Shown: positions 46,130-54,839 of the stretch, one piece after another
How positions within the stretch are numbered: position 1 is the first letter of the stretch
Layout of the letters: each line of letters starts with the position of its first letter
Assembly (NCBI RefSeq): GCF_000818395.1
Contig: NZ_JWJG01000028.1
Span: forward strand, 2,131,397 to 2,195,396
Source: Noviherbaspirillum autotrophicum
GTDB taxonomy: Bacteria > Pseudomonadota > Gammaproteobacteria > Burkholderiales > Burkholderiaceae_D
Length of the DNA stretch: 64,000 nt
Reading direction: 5' to 3'
Program-made: the position numbers and the translations under genes
The notes under the pieces: model-generated
Seen by the model: the letters and a program-made list of their open reading frames with translations, nothing else
Database searches by the model: none
What the model was told of the DNA's origin: nothing

Positions 46130-48220
46130 CTAGCCGCTTTCGCTCTGGCTTTCGCCGGTTGTTGCCGAATCCGCCACATTTTCAGCCAGGATCGGCAATG
46201 TGAAGCGGAAGATCGTGCCGCCGCCCGGATTGTCCATGTGCACCATGGTCCCGCCATGGAATTCGACCGCCGTGCGGCAGATGTTCAGGCCCATGCCCAT
46301 GCCTTCCGCCTTGGTCGAGAAAAACGGCGAGAACAGGCGCTGCGCCACGTCTTCCGGGATGCCGTGGCCGCGGTCGATCACCGAGATCGCCACGTTTTGC
46401 TGCGTGCTGGCCTCGCTGTCGAGTTCGGCCACGATGCGCAGAATGCGGCGTTCCGGCGCGACGTGTTGCATCGCCTCGATCGCATTGCGCGTCAGGTTCA
46501 GCAGCACCTGTTCGAGCATCACGCGATCGGCCAGCACTTCCGGCAGCCCGGGTTCGAGCTGGATGTGGGTCGCGACGAAAAATTGACGGGCCTGCAACTC
46601 CACCAGCGGAATCACGCTGTCGATCCAGTCCTGCACCGTGACCGGCTCGCGCCGCGGTTCGCGCCGCTTGACGAAGGTGTGCACGCTGCGGATGATCTGG
46701 CCGGCGCGCTGCGCCTGGGCCCCGGCCTTTTCCAGCGCCGGCTTGAGCATGTCGAGATCGATGCCGCCGCCGCGGTTGACGATCATGTTCAGCGCGCCCG
46801 TGGTGTAGCTGGAAATCGCCGCCAGCGGCTGGTTTAGTTCGTGCGCCAGGGTCGAGGCCAGCTCGCCCATGGTGGCCAGACGCGCGCTGGCTTGCAGCTG
46901 CTCCTGCTGGCGGCGGCTCAGGTCTTCCGCCTTCTTGCGGTCCGAAATGTCGAGGATCGAACCCATCCAGCCGGTTTGCCTGCCGCTGTCGTCCACCAGC
47001 GGCGACTCGAAGATCAGCACTGGAAAGCGCTCGCCGTTGGCGCGCTGGAACACCGTTTCGTACTGCGGCGTGACGGTGCCGGCCAGCACCTGAGTGAAGC
47101 GCTGCTGGTATTCATTCATCGCTTCCGGCGCCCAGTAGGCCATCGGCGGCCGCTTGCCGATCAGGTCCTCGGCCGGGATGCCGACCATTTCGCAAAATGC
47201 CGGATTGACATACGTGATGCGGCCCTCCAGGTCGCGCGCGCGCAAGCCGGTCATCAGCGAGTTTTCCATCGCGGTGCGGAAGGCGACCTGCCTGCGCAGT
47301 GCGCCTTCGGCCGCCAAGCGGCGGTTGATGTCGCGCCACAGCGCCCACAGGCTCCACAGCAAGCCGAGCGACAGCGCGATGACGGACGCCACCAAGAGGC
47401 TGGGCAGCAGCTTGGGGGCGCCCTTGACGCTGTTGGTGCGCAGCGTCAGCGTTGCTCCCGGCAAGTCCAGCATGCGCTGATGCGTGTAGACGCCGCGTCC
47501 CGGGCCGCCGGCGGTGCGCTTTTCGATGACTGCGTCGTCATGGTCGGTGATCGCGATTTCGTTGTCCTGTGCGAACCACCACGGCACCATCTCGTTCAGG
47601 ATGCTCGACACGGAAAAGGTCGCCACCAGGCTGCCGGCATAGCTGTCCCCCATCAGCAGCGGAACATGATAATCAAGCAACATCGGCCCGCGCTGGCCGG
47701 ACGGCGGCGCGGGCATGCTGTATTGCGGGCTTTTCGACTGGCGCGCATGTTCGGCGGCGTTGCGCGACGGCGGCGACAGGCGCTCGAGCGTGACCGGCTC
47801 GTCGTCGGTGGAGAGGACCGCCTTGCCGCTGGCGTCGAGCTGGGCTACGCGCACGAATTCGCGGTTGTTTTTGATGAGCGCCGTCAGGCGCTCGCGCAAC
47901 CGGTTCGCCGACAGCGTGCCGGCGGTGATCTCGTTGGCGATCAGGCGCAGGTTTTCCTCGTCGCGGCCAAGCTGGAAGCGGATGGCCTGCTCCACCCACA
48001 GCGTATCGGCGATCAGCTGTTCCTGGCGCTCGGACGATTCCATGCGCTGGGTTTGCCACGGCAGCCACAGTAGCGTGGACAGGATCAGCAGCACCAGCAG
48101 GATCGGCAGCATCCAGCGCCAGCCTTGCCTGCGGCTGGGAAAAGCGAGGTTGAATCTCTGCCGGAGTGTGCGGGAGGCCATGGTCGGGACGTAGGGGACG
48201 ATCGGTGGAACGCGGTTCAT
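46130..48220 (-). CDS. dctS: PAS-domain sensor histidine kinase, probably DctS
   Basis: About 696 residues from ATG 48220; an ATG at 48181 is also plausible. One N-terminal membrane helix (WMLPILLVLLILSTLLWL) and a second near residue 290 (LLVASVIALSLGLLWSLW) flank a periplasmic sensor region. A PAS domain follows (ITYVNPAFCEMVGIPAEDL), then HisKA with the phospho-His in STLAHELNQPLAAISS, and HATPase (NLTRNAIEAM, DRGHGIPEDV). It should sense C4-dicarboxylates and phosphorylate DctR. It is divergent from dctP. Confidence 0.87.
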   Translation of the reverse strand: MNRVPPIVPYVPTMASRTLRQRFNLAFPSRRQGWRWMLPILLVLLILSTLLWLPWQTQRMESSERQEQLIADTLWVEQAIRFQLGRDEENLRLIANEITAGTLSANRLRERLTALIKNNREFVRVAQLDASGKAVLSTDDEPVTLERLSPPSRNAAEHARQSKSPQYSMPAPPSGQRGPMLLDYHVPLLMGDSYAGSLVATFSVSSILNEMVPWWFAQDNEIAITDHDDAVIEKRTAGGPGRGVYTHQRMLDLPGATLTLRTNSVKGAPKLLPSLLVASVIALSLGLLWSLWALWRDINRRLAAEGALRRQVAFRTAMENSLMTGLRARDLEGRITYVNPAFCEMVGIPAEDLIGKRPPMAYWAPEAMNEYQQRFTQVLAGTVTPQYETVFQRANGERFPVLIFESPLVDDSGRQTGWMGSILDISDRKKAEDLSRRQQEQLQASARLATMGELASTLAHELNQPLAAISSYTTGALNMIVNRGGGIDLDMLKPALEKAGAQAQRAGQIIRSVHTFVKRREPRREPVTVQDWIDSVIPLVELQARQFFVATHIQLEPGLPEVLADRVMLEQVLLNLTRNAIEAMQHVAPERRILRIVAELDSEASTQQNVAISVIDRGHGIPEDVAQRLFSPFFSTKAEGMGMGLNICRTAVEFHGGTMVHMDNPGGGTIFRFTLPILAENVADSATTGESQSESG

Positions 48221-48281
48221 CCATCGGGACGGAGGGTTCCTAGTGTAGACGATCCGCAGCCGCAAGCCGATAGCGCCCGAT

Positions 48282-48295
48282 TGTGGTTAACCACA
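48282..48295. promoter_or_regulatory. Perfect 14-bp palindrome between dctS and dctP
   Basis: TGTGGTTAACCACA is an uninterrupted palindrome 80 bp before the dctP start and 62 bp before the dctS start. It is a natural candidate for DctR or another local regulator. Confidence 0.5.
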
Positions 48296-48374
48296 CTTGT
48301 TGGGCTTTCGCCAGATGCCGACAATGCCAAGGTAGACACGAAAGGTTTTGTAATCCATCCCGAAGGAGACATGC

Positions 48375-49379
48375 ATGAAACTGAAAACCCTGGTATTCGC
48401 CTTGGCCGCCGCCGCCATCGTCAGCGGAAACGCGTTTGCGCAAGCGCCGATCGTCATCAAGTTCAGCCACGTGGTGGCCAACGACACGCCCAAGGGCAAG
48501 GCCGCCGATCGCTTCAAGGAGCTTGCCGAAAAGGCAACCAAGGGCCGTGTAAAGGTCGAAGTCTATCCGAACAGCACGCTGTACAAGGATAAGGAAGAGC
48601 TCGAAGCGCTGCAGCTGGGCGCGGTCCAGATGCTGGCCCCATCGCTGGCCAAGTTCGGCCCGCTCGGCGTGAAGGAATTCGAAGTGTTCGACCTGCCGTA
48701 CATTTTCCCGGGCAAGGACGTGCTGTACCGCGTCACAGAAGGCCAGATTGGCAAGGACCTGTTCAAGAAGCTGGAGCCGAAGGGCATCACCGGCCTGGCC
48801 TACTGGGACAACGGCTTCAAGGTCATGTCCGCCAACAAGCCGCTGCGCACTCCGGCCGATTTTCGCGGTCTGAAGATGCGTATCCAGTCGTCCAAGGTGC
48901 TTGACGCGCAGTTCCGCGCCCTCGGCGCTAACCCGCAGGTGATGGCATTCTCCGAGGTGTACCAGGCGCTGCAGACCGGCGTGGTGGATGGCACCGAGAA
49001 TCCGCCGTCCAACCTGTACACGCAGAAGATGCACGAAGTGCAAAAGCACGTGACGGTATCCAACCATGGTTATCTGGGCTATGCGGTGATCGTCAACAAG
49101 AAGTTCTGGGACGGCTTGCCGGCTGACATCCGCACCGCGCTGGAAGGCGCGATGAAGGATGCGACCAAGTACGCCAACGCGATCGCGCAGCAGGAAAACG
49201 ACAAGTCGCTGGACGCCGTGCGCAAGTCCGGCAAGACCGAAGTCTACGTGCTGAACGACAAGGAAAAGGCTGAATGGCGCAAGGCGCTGCTGCCGGTGCA
49301 GACCTCGATGGCCGGCCGCATCGGACCTGACCTGATCCAGGCGGTCAACAAGGAAGCGGCGGCGCTGGGCTACAAATAA
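48375..49379 (+). CDS. dctP: TRAP transporter solute-binding protein DctP
   Basis: This 334-residue periplasmic protein has a signal peptide ending AFA-QAP and the DctP fold: IKFSHVVANDTPKGKAAD, NSTLYKDKEELEALQLGAVQM, RTPADFRGLKMRIQSS with the carboxylate-binding Arg, and TENPPSNLY. It captures C4-dicarboxylates such as succinate, malate or fumarate for DctQM. The AAGGAGA site is strong. A large hairpin separates it from dctQ. Confidence 0.93.
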   Translation: MKLKTLVFALAAAAIVSGNAFAQAPIVIKFSHVVANDTPKGKAADRFKELAEKATKGRVKVEVYPNSTLYKDKEELEALQLGAVQMLAPSLAKFGPLGVKEFEVFDLPYIFPGKDVLYRVTEGQIGKDLFKKLEPKGITGLAYWDNGFKVMSANKPLRTPADFRGLKMRIQSSKVLDAQFRALGANPQVMAFSEVYQALQTGVVDGTENPPSNLYTQKMHEVQKHVTVSNHGYLGYAVIVNKKFWDGLPADIRTALEGAMKDATKYANAIAQQENDKSLDAVRKSGKTEVYVLNDKEKAEWRKALLPVQTSMAGRIGPDLIQAVNKEAAALGYK

Positions 49380-49406
49380 GCTGCGTGAAGTAATCAAGCA
49401 GCAAGG

Positions 49407-49444
49407 ATATGCGGCTAGACGGTCAAGGACCGCCGGCCGCATAT
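49407..49444 (+). terminator. Intra-operon hairpin between dctP and dctQ
   Basis: The outer stem ATATGCGGC/GCCGCATAT encloses a second stem CGGTC/GACCG. There is no long T-run. It likely attenuates readthrough or protects dctP mRNA, so that binding protein exceeds the membrane subunits. Confidence 0.55.
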
Positions 49445-49499
49445 TTGCAAAATGGCACCGTCGGGTAATCGTTGCCGGCGGGGCTGAAAAGGAGAGTAT

Positions 49500-50063
49500 A
49501 TGAAGTTCCTCGATCATCTGGAGGAGTGGCTGATCGCCTTCCTGATGGGCGCGGCGACAATCATCACGTTTGTCGCGGTGCTGCATCGTTATGTATCCGG
49601 GTTTGCGATTCCGGGCCTGCAGGACTGGCTCATTTCGCTCAATACCAGCTGGGCCCAAGAGCTGACCATCTACATGTTCGTGTGGATGGCCAAGTTCGGC
49701 GCGGCCTACGGTGTGCGTACCGGCATCCACGTCGGCGTCGACGTGCTGATCAACAAGCTCAACACGCCGTGGCGCAACAAGTTCATCGTGTTCGGTCTGC
49801 TGGCGGGCGCATTGTTTACCGGCGTTATTGGCACGCTCGGCTTGAATTTTGTGCGCGAGCTCAGCAGCACCTCCAGCACTTCCGAAGTGCTGGAACTGCC
49901 GATGTGGATGGTGTATTCCGCCATTCCGCTCGGTTCTTACCTGATGTGCTTCCGCTTCCTGCAAGTGACGTGGAGCTTCATCAAGACCGGTGAACTGCCG
50001 AAGCACGACCCGTCGCATGTCGAAGGGCTTGAAAATGAAGACCTGACGGGGAGCCGGGTATGA
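49500..50063 (+). CDS. dctQ: TRAP transporter small permease DctQ
   Basis: The 187-residue membrane protein has four helices (LIAFLMGAATIITFVAVLH, WAQELTIYMFVWMAKFG, LLAGALFTGVIGTLGL, MVYSAIPLGSYLMCFRFL), as in the small TRAP subunit. It pairs with DctM in the sodium-driven transporter. The GAAAAGGAGA site is close. Its end overlaps the dctM start by 4 bp (ATGA). Confidence 0.92.
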   Translation: MKFLDHLEEWLIAFLMGAATIITFVAVLHRYVSGFAIPGLQDWLISLNTSWAQELTIYMFVWMAKFGAAYGVRTGIHVGVDVLINKLNTPWRNKFIVFGLLAGALFTGVIGTLGLNFVRELSSTSSTSEVLELPMWMVYSAIPLGSYLMCFRFLQVTWSFIKTGELPKHDPSHVEGLENEDLTGSRV

Positions 50064-51337
50064 ACGCAGCCATTATTTTCGTCCTCTTGCTGGTGCTGAT
50101 GCTGACCGGCATGCCGATCTCGATTTCGCTCGGCCTGACGGTGTTGACCTTCCTGTTCACGATGACGCAGGTGCCGATTGAATCGGTCGCACTGAAGTTG
50201 TTTACCGGCATCGAGAAGTTCGAGATCATGGCGATCCCGTTCTTCATTTTGGCCGGCAACTTCTTGACGCACGGCGGCGTCGCGCGGCGCATGATCAATT
50301 TCGCCACGTCCATGGTCGGCCACTGGCACGGCGGTCTGGCGCTGGCGGGCGTGGTGGCTTGCGCCTTGTTCGCGGCGGTGTCCGGTTCCTCGCCGGCGAC
50401 CGTGGTGGCGATTGGCTCGATCATCATGCCGGCGATGGTGCGCCAGGGCTATCCGAAAGGCTTCGGCGCAGGCGTCATCACGACCTCCGGCGCGCTCGGC
50501 ATCCTGATCCCGCCATCGATCGTGATGGTGATGTATTCGGTGTCGACCAATACCTCGGTGGGCAAGTTGTTCATGGCGGGCGTGATTCCTGGCTTGCTGC
50601 TGGCAACGTTCCTTGGCCTGACCACCTGGTTCCTGGCGAAGAAGAAAAACTATCCGCGCATGCAGAAGGCAACCTGGGGCCAGCGCTTCATTGCTTTTCG
50701 CAAGAGTGCCTGGGGCTTGCTGCTGATCGTGATCGTGATGGGCGGTATCTATACCGGTATCTTTACGCCGACCGAAGCGGCCGCCATGTCCGCCGTGTAT
50801 GCCTTCATCGTCGCCGTGTTCGTCTACAAGGACATGGGACTGAAGCAGGTGCCGAAGGTCTTGCTGGATTCCGCCTCGATGTCGGCGATGCTGCTGTATA
50901 TCATCACGAACGCTGTGCTGTTCTCGTTCCTGATGACCAGCGAAAATATCCCGCAGGCGATGGCCGGCTGGATCATGGACAAGGGCTTCGGGCAGATTTC
51001 CTTCCTGCTGGTGGTGAACGTGCTGCTGCTGTTGGCCGGTAACGTGATGGAGCCGTCGTCGATCGTGCTGATCATGGCGCCGATTCTGTTCCCGGTAGCG
51101 ACCGCGCTCGGCATCGATCCGGTGCACTTCGGCATCATCATGGTGGTGAACATGGAAGTCGGTATGTGCCATCCGCCGGTGGGCTTGAACCTGTATGTGG
51201 CGTCCGGCATCACGAAGATGGGCATTACCGAGCTCACGGTCGCGGTCATGCCGTGGCTGCTGACGATGGTCGGCTTCCTGTTGCTGATCACCTATGTTCC
51301 GCAAATCTCGTTGTGGTTGCCGAGCCTGATGTATTGA
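50060..51337 (+). CDS. dctM: TRAP transporter large permease DctM
   Basis: This 425-residue protein has about twelve helices and the DctM signatures: AIPFFILAGNFLTHGGVARR, VVACALFAAVSGSSPATVVA, TSGALGILIPPSIVMVMY and GIFTPTEAAAMSAVYA. It forms the substrate and Na+ pathway of the dicarboxylate transporter. It is last in the dctPQM operon and is followed by a strong terminator. Confidence 0.95.
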   Translation: MNAAIIFVLLLVLMLTGMPISISLGLTVLTFLFTMTQVPIESVALKLFTGIEKFEIMAIPFFILAGNFLTHGGVARRMINFATSMVGHWHGGLALAGVVACALFAAVSGSSPATVVAIGSIIMPAMVRQGYPKGFGAGVITTSGALGILIPPSIVMVMYSVSTNTSVGKLFMAGVIPGLLLATFLGLTTWFLAKKKNYPRMQKATWGQRFIAFRKSAWGLLLIVIVMGGIYTGIFTPTEAAAMSAVYAFIVAVFVYKDMGLKQVPKVLLDSASMSAMLLYIITNAVLFSFLMTSENIPQAMAGWIMDKGFGQISFLLVVNVLLLLAGNVMEPSSIVLIMAPILFPVATALGIDPVHFGIIMVVNMEVGMCHPPVGLNLYVASGITKMGITELTVAVMPWLLTMVGFLLLITYVPQISLWLPSLMY

Positions 51338-51361
51338 TCAGACTAAGCTGTTCGGCAACAA

Positions 51362-51390
51362 AAGGCGCGCCCACAAGGCGCGCCTTTTTT
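51362..51390 (+). terminator. Terminator of the dctPQM operon
   Basis: The stem AAGGCGCGCC/GGCGCGCCTT with a CACAA loop is followed by TTTTTT. It ends 10 bp before the ogt start. Confidence 0.92.
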
Positions 51391-51400
51391 CATCTATCCT

Positions 51401-51958
51401 ATGGCAATGGATAAATCTTCCGTTACCGCATTGATCGACCGTACGGCGCTGTCCGACGCGGCATCCGCTCAGCCCTTGTCAGCCATGTTTTCCGCCATCG
51501 TCGTCGCGCCGTTCGGTGGATTCGGCATTCGCACCGACGTCGGTGCCGTGCGCGAACTGGTGTACCTGCCGAAAAGTTTCGGCGAAAAGGCGCCGGTCGA
51601 CGCCCTGTCCGAACAGGCAGCGCGCCAGATCGCGCATTATCTTGCCGATCCGGATTTCCGCTTCGATCTGCCGCTGTCCGAAGCCGGCACGGCATTTCAA
51701 CGCCGGGTGTGGGATGCCATTTGCGCCATTCCGCGCGGGCAGGTGCTGACCTACGGCCAAGTCGCCAAACAGATCCGTTCCGCGCCACGGGCGGTCGGAC
51801 AAGCGTGCGGTGCGAATTGGTTTCCGATCATCATTCCCTGCCACCGCGTCACCGCCGCTGGTGGACTGGGCGGCTTTTCGAACCACGACGAGGCGGACGG
51901 TTTTCACTTGGGCGTCAAGCGCTGGCTGCTGGCGCATGAAGGCGTGGCGGGCTATTGA
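51401..51958 (+). CDS. ogt: Methylated-DNA-protein cysteine methyltransferase
   Basis: This 185-residue O6-alkylguanine transferase has the acceptor motif IIPCHRVTAAGGLGGF and the DNA-binding GQVLTYGQVAKQI-type helix before it. It repairs O6-methylguanine by suicidal alkyl transfer to Cys. The start is ATG 51401 (an in-frame ATG two codons later is possible). The stop overlaps the xerD ATG (TGATG), so the two are coupled. Confidence 0.9.
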   Translation: MAMDKSSVTALIDRTALSDAASAQPLSAMFSAIVVAPFGGFGIRTDVGAVRELVYLPKSFGEKAPVDALSEQAARQIAHYLADPDFRFDLPLSEAGTAFQRRVWDAICAIPRGQVLTYGQVAKQIRSAPRAVGQACGANWFPIIIPCHRVTAAGGLGGFSNHDEADGFHLGVKRWLLAHEGVAGY

Positions 51959-52875
51959 TGACCGATGGTGTTGCTGCTCCGCCCGCAGCCGATCAGGGCG
52001 CGATCGACGAATTTTGCGATACGCTGTGGCTGGAAGACGGTCTTGCCAAAAACACGCTGGACGCCTACCGGCGCGACCTGAGCCTGTTCGCGGACTGGCT
52101 TGCCCAGGAGCGCGGCAAGACGCTGTACGCGGCGACAACGGAGGACTTGAACGCTTATTTCGCGGCGCGCCATGCCAGCACCAAGGCGACTTCCGCCAAC
52201 CGCCGTCTTGCCTCTTTAAAGCGCTTCTATCAGTTCGCGCTGCGCCAGCACAAGATCGATGTTGATCCCTGCCTGAAGCTGAAATCGGCCAAGCAGCCGC
52301 CGCGTTTTCCCAGGACCCTGACCGAGATGCAGGTGGAGGCGCTCTTGGCCGCGCCCGACGTGAACACGCCGCTCGGCTTGCGCGACCGCACCATGCTGGA
52401 GTTGATGTACGCCAGCGGCTTGCGCGTGTCGGAACTGGTGTTGCTCAAAACGATCGAGCTGGGCATGAACGAAGGCGTGCTGCGCATTACCGGCAAGGGC
52501 GGCAAGACGCGGTTGGTGCCGTTCGGCGAGGAAGCGCGGGACTGGATCGAGCGTTACCTGAAGCAGGCGCGTTTTGCCATCCTCAACGGGCAGGTCGACG
52601 ACGCCTTGTTCGTCACCGGGCGCGGCGGCGCCATGACGCGCCAAATGTTCTGGATGCTGATCAAGAAGTACGCGCTGCGCGCGCAGATCAATGCGCCGCT
52701 ATCGCCCCACACCTTGCGACACGCATTCGCGACGCATCTGCTCAATCACGGCGCCGACCTGCGTGTCGTGCAATTGCTGCTCGGGCACGCCGATATATCG
52801 ACAACGCAAATCTATACGCATGTGGCGCGCGAACGCTTGAAGAAACTCCATGCGCAACATCATCCGCGCGGCTGA
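51958..52875 (+). CDS. xerD: Site-specific tyrosine recombinase XerD
   Basis: This 305-residue recombinase has an N-terminal SAM-like core-binding domain (DEFCDTLWLEDGLAKNTLD). The catalytic residues are Arg in YASGLRVSELV, Lys in TGKGGKTRLVP, HTLRHAFATHLLNHGADL, His in LLGHADISTTQ and Tyr in IYTHVARERL. With XerC it resolves chromosome dimers at dif. XerD rather than XerC is chosen from the sequence style (HTLRHAFATHLL, ADLRVVQLLLGH). Confidence 0.92.
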   Translation: MTDGVAAPPAADQGAIDEFCDTLWLEDGLAKNTLDAYRRDLSLFADWLAQERGKTLYAATTEDLNAYFAARHASTKATSANRRLASLKRFYQFALRQHKIDVDPCLKLKSAKQPPRFPRTLTEMQVEALLAAPDVNTPLGLRDRTMLELMYASGLRVSELVLLKTIELGMNEGVLRITGKGGKTRLVPFGEEARDWIERYLKQARFAILNGQVDDALFVTGRGGAMTRQMFWMLIKKYALRAQINAPLSPHTLRHAFATHLLNHGADLRVVQLLLGHADISTTQIYTHVARERLKKLHAQHHPRG

Positions 52876-52980
52876 GGCCGGGCGGGGAAGAACTGCGCCG
52901 CCGGGCTGCCTACCGGGTCAATGAGTGTTACAAATCGTAAAGCTTGCATCGCGCCGGGCACGCTGCACAGATACTTGTAG

Positions 52981-53011
52981 TGCCCACAGGGGAGGGCTCG
53001 TTCTGTGGGCA
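52981..53011. repeat. Inverted repeat after xerD
   Basis: Eight-base arms TGCCCACA/TGTGGGCA are separated by 15 bp. It may end xerD transcription but lacks a T-run. The rest of 52876-53157 shows nothing else. Confidence 0.3.
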
Positions 53012-53157
53012 ATCGGGGAAGGAATGCGCTATGCCGACGATTCGCAAGGAAGGATTTCTTTTTGATAATCAGGGCGGAATGGCCTTGCAATTCCTCAATT
53101 TGAGCTGGCCTGTGTTTTGTTAAATTTTATGCCTGTCACTTTGCTGGAGCGTTTTCG

Positions 53158-53238
53158 ATGGAAGTCTTGCGGACTATTTCTTATATTGCGCTGATCGTCG
53201 CCACCCTCACCGCCACTTACATGGTGTCGCAGATCTGA
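53158..53238 (+). CDS. 26-residue single-helix membrane peptide
   Basis: The tiny ORF reads MEVLRTISYIALIVATLTAT followed by YMVSQI. One hydrophobic segment spans most of its length, and a GGAGC sits upstream. Such peptides are often missed by gene finders. It is separated from the phasin gene by a terminator. Function unknown; the support is composition, ribosome site and isolation from other coding. Confidence 0.45.
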   Translation: MEVLRTISYIALIVATLTATYMVSQI

Positions 53239-53287
53239 TTTTGTGCGGCATCGGACGGCGCTTGTTGTGGGCGCCGGCAGAATGCAA

Positions 53288-53312
53288 AACGGGCCGCGTG
53301 ATGCGGCCCGTT
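53288..53312 (-). terminator. Terminator of the phasin gene
   Basis: The stem ACGGGCCGC/GCGGCCCGT with a GTGAT loop is followed on the minus strand by TTTTGC. It lies 23 bp after the phasin stop. Confidence 0.8.
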
Positions 53313-53334
53313 CTCATTTCGTTAAATCAACGAA

Positions 53335-53898
53335 TTATTTGCGTGCGCGATTGGCGGTTTTATCGGCCGCTTGCGAGAACTGGTTGACTGCCGAGTTCAT
53401 GTTCGCTTCCATGACTTCGACCGCTTGCTTGGTGGTTTTGCTGAATTGCTCGTAGCCGGCATTCGCATTGGTAATGGCCGATTTGACGATCGCAACCACG
53501 TTTTCCGTGCCGGCAGGCGCATTCTTCGACACGTCTTCGACCAGTTCGGTTACCTTGCGGCCGGTTTCGGCGAACTGCTCTTCGGCTGCGCGGGTGAATT
53601 CCGCCTGGGCATTGGTGGCAATTCCCGCCAGATGACGGCCATAGGCAATCGCCTTGGCGGCAGCCGGTTGCGCCTGGGCCGCGGTCAGGGAAAAGAATTC
53701 CTGCGGATCCTTTGCGCTCAACAACTGCTTGGCGGCGATCGAGGAATCTTCCAGCGACGCCTTCGCCACGTTGAGATTCAGGTCGACTACTTTTTCAACG
53801 CTTTCAAAGGCTTTGCTGGTCAGGTTGGTCAGCAGCGACAGCTGGGCTTCCAAATTCGCCTTGGCGACGTTGGAAAATTGTTCGGGGATCGGGAACAT
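53335..53898 (-). CDS. phaP: Phasin family protein (polyhydroxyalkanoate granule coat)
   Basis: This 187-residue, Ala/Gln-rich, all-helical protein has the phasin pattern: MFPIPEQFSNVAKANLEAQL, AFESVEKVVDLNLNVAKASL and LSAKDPQEFFSLTAAQAQPA. Phasins coat PHB granules and control their size. ATG 53898 has AAGGAGA upstream; an in-frame ATG at 53940 is unlikely. Two operator-like inverted repeats lie 45-120 bp upstream. No other pha gene is in the window. Confidence 0.92.
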   Translation of the reverse strand: MFPIPEQFSNVAKANLEAQLSLLTNLTSKAFESVEKVVDLNLNVAKASLEDSSIAAKQLLSAKDPQEFFSLTAAQAQPAAAKAIAYGRHLAGIATNAQAEFTRAAEEQFAETGRKVTELVEDVSKNAPAGTENVVAIVKSAITNANAGYEQFSKTTKQAVEVMEANMNSAVNQFSQAADKTANRARK

Positions 53899-53943
53899 GG
53901 ATTTCTCCTTGGAATAAATAAGCATCGGATGAATAGGCACGCA

Positions 53944-53965
53944 ATATTGTGCGGTGCAACAATAT
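53944..53965. promoter_or_regulatory. Operator-like inverted repeat 1 upstream of the phasin gene
   Basis: ATATTGT arms flank GCGGTGCA. The central TTGTGCGGTGCAACAA shares the core TTGTGCG(G/T)TGCA with the second copy at 54003. A PhaR-type repressor site is the likely role, by analogy with phasin promoters. Confidence 0.5.
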
Positions 53966-54000
53966 GTATTGTAAGGGCGAACCCGGGGAAGTCAAGTGAT

Positions 54001-54019
54001 TTTTGTGCGTTGCACAAAA
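54001..54019. promoter_or_regulatory. Operator-like inverted repeat 2 upstream of the phasin gene
   Basis: TTTTGTGC-GTT-GCACAAAA is a perfect 8-bp inverted repeat. It has the same core as the copy at 53947, 56 bp nearer to the gene. Confidence 0.5.
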
Positions 54020-54319
54020 ACGGTCAAACCATGCATGAAAATGGCATTTGTGAATAAGAGAAGGATGGTTGTACCTTGCATTCCGGCCATATTCCGGAAC
54101 AAGGAATGACAAGGCGCGATGGGCCTTGCTGATGTCGTTTTATCACAGACGACTTTTATCAGGATCAGTGCACAAGCCCGATCGGTACGGTCATTGAGCT
54201 TGCTCAAGTGCCGCATGCCAACTTGCTTGTTTGGCATTCTTTGCGCGCGAGCGGCAGATGGGGCATCGCAACCCGGCTTTCTTGCTGCATAATGTCGCCC
54301 AGTTTTTTGGATTGGCGCT

Positions 54320-54811
54320 ATGGCAAAGAAAGAGCATGTGTCGGAAACGCCGGCCACGCAGTTCCTGCGCAAGCATGGCATTGCGTTTTCCGAGCATCCC
54401 TACGACTACGAAGAGCACGGCGGCACCGCCGTGTCCGCGCGCGAACTGGGCGTCGACGAGCATCATGTCGTCAAAACCCTGATCATGCAGGACGAGGCGG
54501 CCAAGCCGCTGATCGTGCTGATGCACGGCGACCGCAAGGTATCGACCAAGAACCTGGCGCGCCAGATCGGCTGCAAGTCGGTCGAGCCGTGCAAGCCGGA
54601 AGTCGCCAACCGGCATTCCGGCTTCCTGGTTGGCGGCACCTCGCCGTTCGGTACCAGGAAGGCGATGCCGGTGTATGTGGAAGAGAGCGTGCTGGCGCTC
54701 GACAAGATTTATATCAATGGCGGACGGCGCGGTTACCTGGTGGGTATCGATCCGCGCGCCATTTTGCAAGTGCTGCCGGCCAAGCCGGTCACGTGCGCGC
54801 TGGAAGAGTGA
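54320..54811 (+). CDS. ybaK: Cys-tRNA(Pro)/Cys-tRNA(Cys) deacylase (YbaK/EbsC)
   Basis: This 163-residue YbaK/ProX-fold protein carries the conserved [12 protein letters not shown] Lys, [12 protein letters not shown], and the [19 protein letters not shown] loop. It hydrolyses Cys wrongly attached to tRNA-Pro, in trans to ProRS. The length is right for YbaK. It is followed by plsY 28 bp later on the same strand. Confidence 0.92.
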   Translation: MAKKEHVSETPATQFLRKHGIAFSEHPYDYEEHGGTAVSARELGVDEHHVVKTLIMQDEAAKPLIVLMHGDRKVSTKNLARQIGCKSVEPCKPEVANRHSGFLVGGTSPFGTRKAMPVYVEESVLALDKIYINGGRRGYLVGIDPRAILQVLPAKPVTCALEE

Positions 54812-54839
54812 GCACGGCACTTTTGTTGAAAGGGAGAGA

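Larger units (their letters stand above)
53899..54319. other. Regulatory intergenic region between phasin gene and ybaK
   Basis: This 421-bp stretch has no supported gene. It holds the two inverted repeats described separately (53944-53965, 54001-54019) near the phasin gene. I see nothing definite in the remainder. Confidence 0.5.

Noticed and set aside
48240-50018. 592-codon minus-strand frame opposite dctP and dctQ
   Set aside because: It is a shadow of the well-supported dctP and dctQ genes, with no family motif and no ribosome site.
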